Shown one piece after another: positions 1 through 9,814 of a stretch of 40,931 nt of DNA; positions within the stretch are counted from its first letter, which is position 1, and each line of letters begins with the position of its first letter. The notes beneath the pieces are model-generated. The model saw only the letters and a list, made by a program, of their open reading frames with translations, did no database searches and was not told the DNA's origin. Made by a program: the position numbers and the translations under genes. This DNA comes from an uncultured Bacillota bacterium (GTDB taxonomy: Bacteria; Bacillota; Clostridia; Christensenellales; UBA1242): contig CASFYE010000011.1 of assembly GCA_949298925.1 (NCBI GenBank), positions 1 to 40,931 of the forward strand, given 5' to 3'.

Positions 1-48
1 AAATAATTTATAAAAATTTTATAACCCTTTTAAGTTGAAAGCTAACTT

Positions 49-975
49 TTATAGCAAAAATTTTGCTTGGCTCATAGTGTCTTGTTCTTCAAGTTTTTTT
101 GAAGACAGCACAGTTTTTTCGTCAATATAGTATCTCATGCCATTACAAGCGAAGAAAAACATTGTTTCAAACATTGATGATACGACTGCAAACAGTGGGA
201 CAAGCACAATTAAGCTGAAAGGCCCTAGCCCTAGTGCAAATGTTGTAAGAGAAAAGTAAGTCAAAAACGAAAAAACAAATGCCAAACTTGAATTTCTAAC
301 TACTGCCTTTATTCCCAAATTGAAAGAAACAAAAACGTTTTCGTTGTAAACTACCATCGCTGGTCCCCAACCTAGCACAAACATCAACTTGATGGCAAGA
401 AGCAAAGAGGCAATTAGTAAAAACACAAACGGCATAGCAAGAGCGTAGCTTCCCCATTCTACTAAAAGCAAACCATAAAATGCTCCTATAGTGGCCAAGT
501 CAAAAGGCAGGCAATAAAGGTATCTAAAAAAAGCATAAGGAATAGATTTTTTTAAAGTTCTTACAAAGGTTGATGCGAAGCCCAATTTTGCATAGCTGGA
601 CATAAAGCCATACATCATCTCATCAACTACATATCTGCCAACATTCATCAAGATAGGTCGTATAAAAAACAAAACTATCATCGAATAGATCGCTACGGCC
701 AAATGATTCGCAAAAAAAGATGTCAAAAATGTCAAAACTGCGCTAAGCACATTTACAAATGTGGCAGTAACTATTTCGCCATAAAACAAACCAGCCTTAG
801 CAAAAGAAAGGAATGTTTCATCATTCCATGCATTTACGATTTGCTCTTTTATAACGTTATAAAAAGGTGCCAACAACGCACAAATCACGAGCCAAATTAT
901 AACGCGATAAACGACAAGCTTCCAAGTCTTGTCAAAATTTGCAACTGCGAGTTTAAGATAGTTTTTAAATGACAT
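49..975 (-). CDS. Polytopic membrane protein of unknown function
   Basis: I do not recognise the family. The 308-residue product is very hydrophobic, with about six membrane segments: near residues 22-42, 68-90, 92-110, 150-172, 178-205 and 228-270. A short charged C-terminal tail contains the pair SSKKLEEQD. There is no signal peptide beyond the first membrane segment and no catalytic motif I can name. The start ATG has an AGGAAG ribosome binding site and a good promoter (TTGCTT, 17 nt, TATAAT) just upstream, so it is probably transcribed alone, downstream of and parallel to greA. An integral membrane protein is certain from composition; any role in transport or membrane biogenesis would be a guess. 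Confidence 0.75.
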   Translation of the reverse strand: MSFKNYLKLAVANFDKTWKLVVYRVIIWLVICALLAPFYNVIKEQIVNAWNDETFLSFAKAGLFYGEIVTATFVNVLSAVLTFLTSFFANHLAVAIYSMIVLFFIRPILMNVGRYVVDEMMYGFMSSYAKLGFASTFVRTLKKSIPYAFFRYLYCLPFDLATIGAFYGLLLVEWGSYALAMPFVFLLIASLLLAIKLMFVLGWGPAMVVYNENVFVSFNLGIKAVVRNSSLAFVFSFLTYFSLTTFALGLGPFSLIVLVPLFAVVSSMFETMFFFACNGMRYYIDEKTVLSSKKLEEQDTMSQAKFLL

Positions 976-998
976 ACATTCTTCCTATTTGTATGAAC

Positions 999-1027
999 AT
1001 TATATCAAAAACACGTTTGCAAAGCAA
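999..1027 (-). promoter_or_regulatory. Sigma-A-type promoter of the membrane protein gene
   Basis: On the minus strand the -35 box TTGCTT (1027-1022) and -10 box TATAAT (1004-999) are separated by exactly 17 nt. They lie about 24 nt upstream of the start codon at 975. Confidence 0.6.
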
Positions 1028-1054
1028 CAATTTTTGCATAATGTAAAAAATTTA

Positions 1055-1525
1055 TTAAACGCTTATCGACAAAATTTTAAACTTAATTTCACCATTTGGT
1101 GTTTTAACTGTTACTATATCATTCACTTTATGCCCTAAAAGCGCCGAACCAACCGGTGAAACATTGCTTATAATACCATTCTTTGGATCGCTTTCATCAG
1201 AACCAATAATTTTGTATTCAACATCCTCATCAAATTCTAGGTCATAAAGTTTGACCCTTGTGCCAATGCTTACTTTGGACGTGTCAATATTGCTCTTTTT
1301 GATTATTACAGCATTCAACAATGTAGACTCAATGTCAGCAATCTGACTTTCAAGTATAGCTTGCTCCTCTTTTGCTGCATCATATTCCGCATTTTCTGAC
1401 AAATCACCGTACTCACGTGCAATGCCAATCTTTTTTACAACTTCTGGTCTTTTTACGGTTTTAAGATATTGAAGTTTTTCTTCAAGTTGTTTTTTCCCTT
1501 CAGGTGTAAGATAATTTTCTGCCAT
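1055..1525 (-). CDS. greA: Transcription elongation factor GreA
   Basis: GreA rescues backtracked RNA polymerase by inserting its coiled-coil tip into the secondary channel and stimulating cleavage of the nascent RNA 3' end. The 156-residue product has the usual family length. Residues 1-75 form the antiparallel coiled coil, starting with the typical YLTPEGKKQLEEKL, and carry the acidic tip segment (GDLSENAEYDAAKEEQ) where the Mg-coordinating Asp/Glu residues of Gre factors lie. The C-terminal FKBP-like domain has the familiar VSPVGSALLGHKVND segment. The start ATG follows a GGAGGA ribosome binding site and a near-consensus promoter, so the gene is probably transcribed alone, divergently from the DUF378 gene. 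Confidence 0.97.
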   Translation of the reverse strand: MAENYLTPEGKKQLEEKLQYLKTVKRPEVVKKIGIAREYGDLSENAEYDAAKEEQAILESQIADIESTLLNAVIIKKSNIDTSKVSIGTRVKLYDLEFDEDVEYKIIGSDESDPKNGIISNVSPVGSALLGHKVNDIVTVKTPNGEIKFKILSISV

Positions 1526-1555
1526 GTTATTCCTCCAAAGGTCGAGAATATTGAT

Positions 1556-1584
1556 ATTATATGCGCAAAATTAAAAAAAGTCAA
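1556..1584 (-). promoter_or_regulatory. Near-consensus greA promoter
   Basis: Minus strand: -35 TTGACT (1584-1579), 17-nt spacer, -10 TATAAT (1561-1556), about 30 nt upstream of the greA start. This is one of the best promoter matches in the window. Confidence 0.8.
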
Positions 1585-1652
1585 TCAAAAATTTAAGAAT
1601 TATTATTAATTTTTTTCGCAAACTAACAACTATAAATGGAGGGAAACAAATT

Positions 1653-2021
1653 ATGTTAACATTTATAGCGTTTGCTGTTGCCATAGCGGGTTGCATCAAT
1701 TGGCTTTTGATCGGACTGTTGCAATATGATTTTGTCGCAGGCATTTTTGGTTACCAAGGAAGCGTGTTTTCAAGATTAATCTACATAGTAATCGGCGCTG
1801 CTGCCTTGTTTTTAGTGGTAAAACTTTTTTTAGACAAAGGGTCCATTCATGTTTGGGGTTCAAAGAAAAAAGCAAGCCGTGCGATCGCGACACAGAACAT
1901 AGAAGCTTCCAAAGAATTTTCTGAAAAACAAAAACATGAGCGTAGAAAAAGAGAAAGTGGTTATCAAGATGATGATTATGATTATGAAAACATACCTGAA
2001 AAAGATCACACTTTTTTTTGA
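1653..2021 (+). CDS. DUF378 family membrane protein with charged C-terminal extension
   Basis: The first 65 residues match the DUF378 pattern of small bacterial membrane proteins: two membrane segments, the first with GCINWLLIGL and the second after a FSRLIYIVIGAAAL stretch. DUF378 proteins are widespread in Firmicutes and have no established function. Residues 70-122 are an unusual hydrophilic tail, first Lys/Arg-rich and then ending in an Asp/Tyr-rich segment (DDDYDYENIPEKD), not part of the usual short family members. The start ATG follows a GGAGGG ribosome binding site. The gene sits between divergent greA and co-directional gpmI, with no functional link evident. Confidence 0.8.
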   Translation: MLTFIAFAVAIAGCINWLLIGLLQYDFVAGIFGYQGSVFSRLIYIVIGAAALFLVVKLFLDKGSIHVWGSKKKASRAIATQNIEASKEFSEKQKHERRKRESGYQDDDYDYENIPEKDHTFF

Positions 2022-2079
2022 TGAGCATTTAAAAAGAAGATAATTTAAAATAAACGACAATTTTGAGCACTCCAAATGT

Positions 2080-2108
2080 TTGACAACAAATTGATTTTGG
2101 TGTTAAAC
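2080..2108 (+). promoter_or_regulatory. Probable gpmI promoter
   Basis: A perfect -35 box TTGACA (2080-2085) and a weak -10 TTAAAC (2103-2108), with a 17-nt spacer, lie just upstream of the gpmI start. The -10 is poor, so confidence is moderate. Confidence 0.4.
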
Positions 2109-2127
2109 TCAATTTGTGAGGTAGATT

Positions 2128-3633
2128 ATGGTTACTTTGGTCATATTAGATGGGTTTGGAATTAATAAGTCACGTTTCGGTAATGCCATAAAAGCATCTG
2201 GCACGCCAAACTTAAAAAAACTTATAAAAAGATATCCACACATGAAATTGCACGCAAGTGGAAACGCCGTTGGGTTGCCTGCTGGTCAAATGGGAAACTC
2301 TGAAGTCGGACACTTGACTCTCGGCGCTGGCAAAGTGATTTTACAAAATTTAGAAAAGATTGACAGGTCAATAGAGTCTGGAGATTTTTTTAATTTGCCT
2401 GTTTTGAATAATGCTCTGCTTCATGCAGAAAAAAACAATTCTGCATTGCATATCTTAGGATTGCTTTCAAATGGAGGAGTGCACTCTCATATCGATCATT
2501 TAAAAGCCATAATCAATTTAGTAAAAGAACGAAAACTGGAAAACGTTTTTTTGCATATCATTACTGACGGCAGAGACACTAGCCCTACCCATGCTCAATA
2601 TTTTATAGAAGAAATTTTAGACGAAATTAATGGATCAAATGTTAAAATTGCCACAATATGTGGAAGAATCTTTACCATGGATAGAGAACAAAGATACGAT
2701 AGATTAAAACGGGCATACGACCTGCTCGTGCATGGAAACGGTAAGTCATTCGAAGATCCTGTTGAAGCTTTAAAAACAAGTTACAAAAATGGTAAAACTG
2801 ACGAATTTGTTGAACCCATCATAATAGATAAAAGAGGTATAATAAAAGACAACGACAGTGTGATCTTTTTTAACTTCCGCTCTGACAGAGCAAGAGAGAT
2901 CAGCTTTGCACTAACCGATCCGACTTTTGACAAATTCAAAACTAAAAAGTTTACAAATTTGTATTTTGCAACGATGGAACAATATGACGAGAATTTAAAA
3001 TTTGCGCATGCGATTTTTGAACCTGAAAAAATTGAAGACAACCTTTCTGCTGTTATTTCAAAGGCTGGTCTCAAACAATTCCACATTGCAGAAACGACGA
3101 AATACGCGCATGTAACTTTTTTCTTCAATGGCACAATAGAAAAAGCTTATGAAGGTGAAGATAGAAAATTGATCGAGAGTATTCCAACAACAGATTTTGC
3201 TCCTTACCCACAAATGAAAGCACTTGAAATCACATCCGCAACGCTTGAAGCTGTTGCCTCACAAAAATATGATTTTATTTTGGTCAATTACTCAAACACT
3301 GATATGATTGGTCACACGGGCAACTTTAATTCTGCAAAACAAGCTGCTGAATGTGTCGACAAACAAGCATATGCTGTTGCACTTGCAACTCTCATGGCTG
3401 GAGGAGAATGCATTATAACAGCAGATCACGGCAATGCCGAAATCATGTATGACAAGTTTGGATCTCCTGTAACATCGCACACAACAAGCATGGTGCCTTT
3501 TATACTCGTGTCTGAAAAAAAGAGAAGATTAAAAAAATGTAAAGATGCATCGCTTGCAAACGTCGCTCCAACGATTTTAAAAATGCTCGGCCTGCAACCT
3601 CCATCAAGTATGCTTTGCCCTCTTATTAAATAA
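2128..3633 (+). CDS. gpmI: 2,3-bisphosphoglycerate-independent phosphoglycerate mutase
   Basis: This glycolytic enzyme interconverts 3- and 2-phosphoglycerate through a phosphoserine intermediate and needs Mn2+. Its 501 residues are slightly under the usual 505-515. Near the N terminus is LVILDGFG, the first metal-binding segment of the alkaline-phosphatase superfamily. The catalytic serine is in GQMGNSEVGH (about residue 59). The transferase insertion contains HIITDGRDTSP and RIFTMDREQRYDR. The C-terminal phosphatase part has the metal-binding NYSNTDMIGHTGN and TADHGNAE motifs. An AGGT-type ribosome binding site precedes the ATG, and a strong terminator shared with the convergent SSB-like gene follows. 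All key residues appear present. Confidence 0.97.
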   Translation: MVTLVILDGFGINKSRFGNAIKASGTPNLKKLIKRYPHMKLHASGNAVGLPAGQMGNSEVGHLTLGAGKVILQNLEKIDRSIESGDFFNLPVLNNALLHAEKNNSALHILGLLSNGGVHSHIDHLKAIINLVKERKLENVFLHIITDGRDTSPTHAQYFIEEILDEINGSNVKIATICGRIFTMDREQRYDRLKRAYDLLVHGNGKSFEDPVEALKTSYKNGKTDEFVEPIIIDKRGIIKDNDSVIFFNFRSDRAREISFALTDPTFDKFKTKKFTNLYFATMEQYDENLKFAHAIFEPEKIEDNLSAVISKAGLKQFHIAETTKYAHVTFFFNGTIEKAYEGEDRKLIESIPTTDFAPYPQMKALEITSATLEAVASQKYDFILVNYSNTDMIGHTGNFNSAKQAAECVDKQAYAVALATLMAGGECIITADHGNAEIMYDKFGSPVTSHTTSMVPFILVSEKKRRLKKCKDASLANVAPTILKMLGLQPPSSMLCPLIK

Positions 3634-3655
3634 ATTAAGTAAAATTATGCCAACA

Positions 3656-3683
3656 AAAAAGCTCTCAAATATGAGAGCTTTTT
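3656..3683. terminator. Bidirectional intrinsic terminator between gpmI and the SSB-like gene
   Basis: GCTCTCA (3661-3667) pairs with TGAGAGC (3672-3678) around a 4-nt loop. The stem is flanked by an A run on the left and a T run on the right, so it can end transcription from both directions. Confidence 0.85.
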
Positions 3684-3690
3684 ACTATTT

Positions 3691-4389
3691 TTATCTTCCA
3701 AGTAGCACATCGCTTTCAACAAACTTCACTGCTTTGTCTTCGTCAAATATCAGATGTTTTTCTATTTTGGGAATATACTCATAAACATCTTGAACACTTA
3801 CTTCATAAGCAGTGCGCTCTTCGGAAACATCACCAATGACCTTGCTAAATTTTCGTGATTGAACTCTTCCCCTTATACCGACACAATCGCCGACCTTGTA
3901 ATCTTTTGCCATCGTAGCATTTCTACCCCATATGATAAGTGGAATGTAATCACTCTTTTTATTTTGCCTGTTCACAGCAAGTAAAACGTCATTTATCTGT
4001 CGATTTAAAGGAGTCACCCTATACGTTGGCGGTTTGCAAACATATCCCAACAAGTCAATATTATTTTTATCAATTTGACTCGTTTTTGGACTTACCGATT
4101 TACAAAAAACAGAAAGTATCAATTTGCTTTTGCCATTGACCTCTTTGTTATAAGATCTAAAATCTCCATTTATTTCAATTTCGTCACCCTTACTAAAATC
4201 CGTGAATGAAACGGTTTTAAGTAAGTTTTCACTTATGGTAATTGGTAAACTGTCAACAGCGCCTGAAAGCCTGTTGACATCTAAAATAAATTCATAAAAT
4301 CTTTCGCCACCCACAAACTCATGACTAAAAACAGGGCCTGACGAGATTTTACCTGAAAGTGTAACCTCATTCTTTCTTAAGTTTTGCAT
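3691..4389 (-). CDS. SSB-like protein with two OB folds
   Basis: The 232-residue product resembles single-stranded-DNA-binding proteins but is twice the core length, because it carries two OB-fold modules in tandem. The first is at about residues 5-105 (starts NEVTLSGKI, ends with a FCKSVSP strand). The second is at about 107-210 (DLLGYVCKPPTYRVTP, then DYIPLIIWGRNATMA and GIRGRVQSR, typical SSB strands). It lacks the acidic, proline-rich C-terminal tip (DDDIPF type) of housekeeping SSB, so it is more likely an accessory or repair-associated ssDNA binder of the type seen in Clostridia. AAGGAG ribosome binding site before the ATG. It ends at the shared gpmI terminator. Family assignment is firm; role is inferred. 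Confidence 0.75.
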   Translation of the reverse strand: MQNLRKNEVTLSGKISSGPVFSHEFVGGERFYEFILDVNRLSGAVDSLPITISENLLKTVSFTDFSKGDEIEINGDFRSYNKEVNGKSKLILSVFCKSVSPKTSQIDKNNIDLLGYVCKPPTYRVTPLNRQINDVLLAVNRQNKKSDYIPLIIWGRNATMAKDYKVGDCVGIRGRVQSRKFSKVIGDVSEERTAYEVSVQDVYEYIPKIEKHLIFDEDKAVKFVESDVLLGR

Positions 4390-4454
4390 AAAAAATTCAT
4401 CTCCTTAAATATTAAAATATTATAATCTTTCCCATTAAAGAAAAATTTAAAACA

Positions 4455-5228
4455 CTATTGACCGAGGTTATGTTGCACTCCATTTCTGTCTATTTCATAA
4501 TTTTCACTGTAAATCAATTCACCAACACTTGTGATTTCATAGCCCTGCATTTTTAGTCTTTCAAGAATAAGTTTTAAGCCATCTATAATATTGTCTGAAT
4601 TATTGTGCATCAAAATGATTGACCCATTTTTAACATTGTCCACAACTCTTGCGCACATTTGCGAAGCTGTCAGCCCTTTCCAATCCAGCGTGTCGACATC
4701 CCACTGAATTGTTTTCAACCCAAGCTCGTCAGCTTTCGAAATTAACTCGTCATTATATGAGCCAAAAGGTGCACGAAAGAGTTCTACTTTTTTACCCGTC
4801 AATTTTTCGATTTTTTCAGAAGAACTAACAAGTTCATTTTTTATTGTTTCACCATCAAGTTTTACCATATCAGGATGGTTTTCTGAATGAGTGCCAATTT
4901 CGATGCCCTCTTCTGCCAACATTTTAACCATATCTTCATTTTCATCAACCCAAAACCCTACAAGGAAAAATGTGGCATTTACATCATACTCTTTCAAAAC
5001 ATCGACAATGGCCTTTGTTTTGTCAGCACCCCATGCCGCATCAAATGAGATGGCAACTTGCTTTTTGTCAGTTGCAACACTGTAAATTGGCACTTTTCTT
5101 GTCGAGTAACCAAAAAACACTTCTGCAAGTTGAACTCCTCCAAATGAAATTGTAAGCAATATTATTACGGCAAGCATAGCTATAAAAATTTTTATTGATC
5201 TAGATTTGACTACAACAAAACTGCGCAT
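4455..5228 (-). CDS. Membrane-anchored polysaccharide deacetylase, PdaB-like
   Basis: This is an NodB-homology (carbohydrate esterase 4) enzyme predicted to act on peptidoglycan or spore cortex sugars outside the membrane. Residues 10-32 form an uncleaved-looking membrane anchor after a basic start. The catalytic domain spans about 48-235. Motif 1 is SFDAAWG, where the usual second Asp is Ala, as in PdaB-type proteins (FDISWG). Motif 2 is THSENHPDM with the two metal-binding His. Motif 3 is RAPFGSYND, motif 4 DTLDWKG and motif 5 ILMHNNSDN. PdaB-type proteins are sporulation factors in Bacillus; with gpr in this window, a spore role is plausible. Start chosen at the ATG with a GAGG ribosome binding site. 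Confidence 0.85.
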   Translation of the reverse strand: MRSFVVVKSRSIKIFIAMLAVIILLTISFGGVQLAEVFFGYSTRKVPIYSVATDKKQVAISFDAAWGADKTKAIVDVLKEYDVNATFFLVGFWVDENEDMVKMLAEEGIEIGTHSENHPDMVKLDGETIKNELVSSSEKIEKLTGKKVELFRAPFGSYNDELISKADELGLKTIQWDVDTLDWKGLTASQMCARVVDNVKNGSIILMHNNSDNIIDGLKLILERLKMQGYEITSVGELIYSENYEIDRNGVQHNLGQ

Positions 5229-5382
5229 TACAAACCTCGCTTTTATCTTAAAATATTTAAGCTCTCATCGCAAAAGCATCTTTCAGCATAAAATGTCTAA
5301 AACATACGAGCGATGTCGAAAACCTAACATACTTTACTTAACAGCTAAAAAAAATATGCAAAATTTTATTGCATTTTTATAA

Positions 5383-5415
5383 ATAAAAATTCTCGGTCAT
5401 CCGAGAATCTTTTTT
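5383..5415 (-). terminator. Intrinsic terminator after parC
   Basis: An 8-bp stem pairs 5389-5396 with 5401-5408 around the loop TCAT and is followed on the minus strand by a T run (5389-5384). A second, weaker hairpin (5356-5361 with 5369-5374) followed by a long minus-strand T run lies just downstream and may act as a back-up. The rest of the 191-base gap (5229-5419) shows nothing else clear. Confidence 0.8.
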
Positions 5416-5419
5416 ATTA

Positions 5420-7798
5420 TTAACAAAATTTGTATATACCCAAAAATCTTTTCTTAATTATTTGCTCGCCTGATGTCAATCGCTCTTGTGGTTTAAACTT
5501 TTTGGTGTCAAGAGTGAGTATTTTCAGTCCAAAGTCAACTGCAATAATTGGGGTTTTGGTCGAAATGCAAGCAAAATTTACTTTGTCGTCTTCTTGAAGA
5601 ATGATGTATTTCAACCCTTTTCTATATCGGCTCCCTTTCCCAAAACTTGATAGATCGAGCTTTTTGATGTGCCCACTCTCAGTCGCAACGACCGTTTGGT
5701 CATTGCCATTGACAATAGTCGCGAAAACAACCTTGTCACCTTCGTCAAGATTTATTCCTTTCACACCGGCGGAGATTCTTCCTTGCAACGGAATTTCGTT
5801 GACATCAAACACCAGCGACATACCCTTTTCTGTAAGCATCAAGACGGACGAATTTGAAGAGGCATAATCAACATTTAAAAGTGTGTCCCCGTCATTTATT
5901 TTAACAGCTTGATAGAAGCTTTTGACAGTAATTGTGTCTGAATAAGAGGTCCTTTTTGCCATACCCTCATTCGTCAAAAACACAATTTCGTTTCCTTTCC
6001 CTGCGACAAGCACATTTATAGCTCTTTCATTTGGATGCGCTGACGCCTCTAAATCATGAATTGAGAATCCTTTATCACGCCACTTGCATTCTTTTAATTT
6101 TTCAACGGTGGTTTTAACAACGTTTCCACGATCAGTAAATATCAAAATCAAATCATTCGCCGTGCAGAACAAAACTTGTGAATGAACATCGCACAAAGTC
6201 GAACCGTCAATTAAATTTTTGTTTGACATCGAATAATTTTTGCTGGTAACCTTTTTCACCGTTCCAGCTGCCGTAACAGCGACAACATAGTTCGCCATGG
6301 AGGACTCGTCAACCACTTTTTCCAGTTTGATTTCAGTGGTTCCACTGATTTGACTTTTTCTTGGCGAAGAATAGGCTTTTTTGATTTCTAAAATTTCTTT
6401 TTTAACAACGTTGTATTGTTCTGTTTTTGAACCTAAAATTTTCGTCAATCTTTCTATGGTTTGCTTCAATTCTTCAAGCTCAGCTTTCAGTTTTTCTTCT
6501 TCCAAATTAACAAGCCTTGCTAAACGCATATCTAAAATCGCTTGCGTTTGTTTTTCTGAAAAGCCAAATTTGTCTTTAAGCCTTGTCTTTGCATCAGAAA
6601 CATTCGCACTTGACTTGATGATTTTTATTACCTGGTCAATGTTAGCTATGGCTTTAATAAGGCCTTCTACAATATGCGCTCTTTCTTTTGCGGTGTTGAG
6701 TTCAAACTTGGTGCGTCTTACAATAACTTCTCGTTGATATTCGCTGTAATATGAGATTATATCTAAAAGACCCATTTGACGTGGTTTCCCACCAGCTATA
6801 GCCACCATGTTAAAAGCATAAGAAATTTGTAAGTTGGTGGATTTAAACAAAATTTCAAGAATTTTTTTGGTGTCAGCATCTTTTTTTAGCCTTATAATTG
6901 CCCTCATTCCATTCTTGTCCGATTCATCACGAATCTCGCTTATGCATGAAAGCTTGTCTTTGTTATTTTCTTTTAGTTCAACAATTTTTTGTAACAAAAG
7001 TGCTTTGTTTACTTGATAAGGAAGCTCTGTAATAACCAGCGATGTTTTGTCTCCATTCGTTTCTATGCCCACCTTTGCTCTAATGGTTATTTTACCTTTT
7101 CCTGTCGCGTAAGCGGATTTGAGCCCATCATCAAAAATTAATTCGCCACCTGTAGGAAAATCTGGGCCTTTAATAATTCCCATCATTTGATCAAGATTTA
7201 TTTTTGGATTGTTTATGTAAGCAACAACCCCATCGATAACTTCGCCTAAATTGTGTGGTGGTATGTTTGTCGCAACTCCCACAGCAATTCCTGAAGCGCC
7301 GTTTACAAGCAGATTTGGAAAACGCCCAGGTAGCATATCAGGCTCACGGAGTGTGTCGTCAAAGTTTAAACTCCATTTGACTGTGTCTTTTTCAAGGTCA
7401 CGCAAAAGTTCCATAGCAAGTGGTGCAAGCTTTGCCTCAGTATAACGCATTGCGGCAGGACTGTCGCCATCAATCGAACCAAAGTTTCCGTGCCCTTCAA
7501 CGAGTGGGGCTCGCATAACAAAATCTTGGCTCAGCCTAACCATAGCATCGTAAACAGAACTATCACCGTGCGGGTGAAATTTACCCATACATTCACCAAC
7601 GATTCTTGCCGATTTTTTATAAGGCTTTTCAGGTTCTAACCCGAGTTCCAACATGGAATACAAAATTCTTCTTTGAACAGGTTTTAAACCGTCTTCAACT
7701 CTTGGCAAGGCACGATCGAGCACCACGTGTTCTGTGTAAGGAATCATAGAATCGTGCAAAACTTCTTCTAAAGATTTATAAATGATTTCATCAGCCAT
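5420..7798 (-). CDS. parC: DNA topoisomerase IV subunit A (ParC-type)
   Basis: The type IIA topoisomerase cleavage subunit; with ParE it relaxes and decatenates DNA. The N-terminal breakage-reunion domain has [44 protein letters not shown] and the active-site Tyr in [14 protein letters not shown] (about residue 118-120). A coiled coil lies at about 430-465 and a beta-pinwheel C-terminal domain at about 500-792. I assign ParC rather than GyrA because the N terminus ([20 protein letters not shown]) is of the clostridial ParC type and no GyrA-box (QxRGGKG) is seen at the first pinwheel repeat. It lies 11 nt downstream of parE and clearly shares its transcript; a terminator follows. 792 residues is normal for the group. 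Confidence 0.88.
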   Translation of the reverse strand: MADEIIYKSLEEVLHDSMIPYTEHVVLDRALPRVEDGLKPVQRRILYSMLELGLEPEKPYKKSARIVGECMGKFHPHGDSSVYDAMVRLSQDFVMRAPLVEGHGNFGSIDGDSPAAMRYTEAKLAPLAMELLRDLEKDTVKWSLNFDDTLREPDMLPGRFPNLLVNGASGIAVGVATNIPPHNLGEVIDGVVAYINNPKINLDQMMGIIKGPDFPTGGELIFDDGLKSAYATGKGKITIRAKVGIETNGDKTSLVITELPYQVNKALLLQKIVELKENNKDKLSCISEIRDESDKNGMRAIIRLKKDADTKKILEILFKSTNLQISYAFNMVAIAGGKPRQMGLLDIISYYSEYQREVIVRRTKFELNTAKERAHIVEGLIKAIANIDQVIKIIKSSANVSDAKTRLKDKFGFSEKQTQAILDMRLARLVNLEEEKLKAELEELKQTIERLTKILGSKTEQYNVVKKEILEIKKAYSSPRKSQISGTTEIKLEKVVDESSMANYVVAVTAAGTVKKVTSKNYSMSNKNLIDGSTLCDVHSQVLFCTANDLILIFTDRGNVVKTTVEKLKECKWRDKGFSIHDLEASAHPNERAINVLVAGKGNEIVFLTNEGMAKRTSYSDTITVKSFYQAVKINDGDTLLNVDYASSNSSVLMLTEKGMSLVFDVNEIPLQGRISAGVKGINLDEGDKVVFATIVNGNDQTVVATESGHIKKLDLSSFGKGSRYRKGLKYIILQEDDKVNFACISTKTPIIAVDFGLKILTLDTKKFKPQERLTSGEQIIKKRFLGIYKFC

Positions 7799-7809
7799 GT
7801 TGCACTCTC

Positions 7810-9756
7810 CTAACTTTTATACTCATTCAAAAATGCGTCTTCGCGATCAAAGTTTGCATGTTTAGAAATATAATTTTTTCTAGCTTCAATATCGTCACCC
7901 ATTAAGGTCACAACCATCTTTTCCGCTTCTGCTGCATCTTCGATAGTAACCTGAATCAATGTGCGCTTTTCAGGATCCATAGTAGTTTCAAAAAGTTGGT
8001 CAGGGTTCATTTCCCCCAAACCTTTGTATCTTTGAATCATATAACCCTTTCCAGCCTTGGCAGTAACGGCAGGCAACTCCACATCAGAATAAACGTATTC
8101 TTCAAATCCCTTTTTGTAGACTTTGTAAAGCGGTGGCAAGCCTATAAACACATGGCCGTCATTGATAAGTTCTCGCATATATCTATAGAAAAACGTTAGT
8201 AAAATCGCACGAATATGTGCCCCATCTTGATCGGCATCTGATAAGATAATAACCTTGTTGTATCTTAATGATGACAAATCAAAGTCCTCGCCAATGCCTG
8301 TTTCTAAGGCGGAAATTATGGTCCTTATTTCTTCATTTCCAAGCACTTGATCAATTCTTTTTTTCTCAGCATTTAAAGGTTTCCCTCTGAGTGGCAAAAT
8401 GGCTTGAAACGAGCGATCTCTCCCTTGCTTAGCACTGCCACCGGCAGAATCGCCCTCTACTATAAATAGTTCCGCTTTTTCACGATTTTTTGATGATGAT
8501 GCTGCAAGTTTGCCAACGAGGTTAAAATTGTCCGCCGAATTTTTCGCACGTGAAAGCTCTTTTGCCCTGCGTGCTGCTTCTCTAGTTTTTGCAGCGCCCT
8601 TTGCTTTTTCTAGAATAATCCCAGCCACATTTGCAGATTTTTTAGAATTTAAAAATTCTTGTAATCCCTTAATCGCAAGCGATTCAACCTTAACCCTCGC
8701 CTCAGGGTTTCCAAGTTTTGTCTTTGTTTGTCCTTCAAACTGCACGTTGTTCATTTTTACTGAAAGAACAATCGTCATGCCCTCACGAAAATCTTCGCCC
8801 AGAAAATTTGCCTCTTTTTCCTTTAAAAAATTGTTGGCTCGCGCATAGTCGTTGAAAACTTTTGTTATAGCTGAACGCGCACCTGTTTCATGAGTTCCGC
8901 CTTCTGTCGTTGGAATATTGTTGACATATGAAAAGCAATTTTCCGTGTAAGAATCCGTGTAAATCAAAGCAAGTTCCATTTTAAAATCATCGTCTTCTTG
9001 TTCTAAATAAATTGGCTCGTCATATAATTTGACCTTGCCTTCAACCAGATATTTGGCAAAATCAGCAATTCCACCCTCAAAGTGAAAAAAATCTTCATTC
9101 CCATTGACATTGTCAATAACTTTGATTTTTAAATTCTTATTTAAAAAGGCAAGCTCTCTTGCTCTTTTTGATATTACATCAAAACTAAACTGCTGTTTGC
9201 CAAAAATGAGTTCGTCTGGCAAAAAAGTGACCTTTGTGCCCGTTAGTGTGCTTCTACCTGTTTCGGTCAACTGCTTAACTACTTGTCCACCGTGGACTTT
9301 TCCATCATCGCCCAACAAAGATTCAAATCTCATATTGTAAGTCTTGCCATTTCTGTTGACAGTGACATCGCACCATTTTGAAAGCGCATTTGTGACAGAA
9401 GCGCCAACGCCATGCAAACCGCCTGAAAATTTGTAATTTGAAGAGTTAAATTTCCCCCCTGCATGAAGTGTGGTGTAAACGACTTCCACGCCCGATTTGT
9501 TCATAGTCGGGTGCTTGTCAACAGGGATCCCCCTACCATCATCTTCAACAGTCGCACTACCATCTTGATTAAGAGTGATTGTGATTGTGCTACCATAACC
9601 ACTTGAAATTTCATCTATCGCATTATCAACTATTTCCCACAAAATGTGATGATAACCCTTTGGTCCCGTCGTTCCAATATACATTCCAGGTCTAAGCCTC
9701 ACAGCATCAAGGCCTTCTAACACAACAATATCTTTTGCTTCGTACTTAGATGTCAT
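7810..9756 (-). CDS. parE: DNA topoisomerase IV subunit B (ParE-type)
   Basis: The ATPase subunit of a type IIA topoisomerase. The GHKL ATP-binding domain has EIVDNAIDE (catalytic Glu), DDGRGIPV, a VVYTTLHAGGKF segment and GLHGVGASVTNALS. The transducer domain ends near residue 390. The TOPRIM domain shows LFIVEGDSAGGSAKQGRDR, PLRGKPLN and the Mg-binding ILSDADQDGAH. The C terminus contains IQRYKGLGEMNP, which contacts the A subunit. At 648 residues it is the usual length without the long GyrB insert of enterobacteria. It is first in a parE-parC operon with a promoter at 9786-9814. GyrB is the alternative name, but pairing with a ParC-type partner favours ParE. Confidence 0.88.
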   Translation of the reverse strand: MTSKYEAKDIVVLEGLDAVRLRPGMYIGTTGPKGYHHILWEIVDNAIDEISSGYGSTITITLNQDGSATVEDDGRGIPVDKHPTMNKSGVEVVYTTLHAGGKFNSSNYKFSGGLHGVGASVTNALSKWCDVTVNRNGKTYNMRFESLLGDDGKVHGGQVVKQLTETGRSTLTGTKVTFLPDELIFGKQQFSFDVISKRARELAFLNKNLKIKVIDNVNGNEDFFHFEGGIADFAKYLVEGKVKLYDEPIYLEQEDDDFKMELALIYTDSYTENCFSYVNNIPTTEGGTHETGARSAITKVFNDYARANNFLKEKEANFLGEDFREGMTIVLSVKMNNVQFEGQTKTKLGNPEARVKVESLAIKGLQEFLNSKKSANVAGIILEKAKGAAKTREAARRAKELSRAKNSADNFNLVGKLAASSSKNREKAELFIVEGDSAGGSAKQGRDRSFQAILPLRGKPLNAEKKRIDQVLGNEEIRTIISALETGIGEDFDLSSLRYNKVIILSDADQDGAHIRAILLTFFYRYMRELINDGHVFIGLPPLYKVYKKGFEEYVYSDVELPAVTAKAGKGYMIQRYKGLGEMNPDQLFETTMDPEKRTLIQVTIEDAAEAEKMVVTLMGDDIEARKNYISKHANFDREDAFLNEYKS

Positions 9757-9785
9757 TTACTCTCCAATCCATTGTTTTATATTAG

Positions 9786-9814
9786 ATTATATCATATTTT
9801 GCAATTTTAACCAA
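9786..9814 (-). promoter_or_regulatory. parE-parC promoter
   Basis: Minus strand: -35 TTGGTT (9814-9809), 17-nt spacer, -10 TATAAT (9791-9786), about 30 nt upstream of the parE ATG. Confidence 0.65.

Noticed and set aside
5229..5382. A structured RNA or gene in the gap after the deacetylase start
   Set aside because: Only weak, poorly paired repeats were seen besides the two terminator hairpins, so no feature is claimed.
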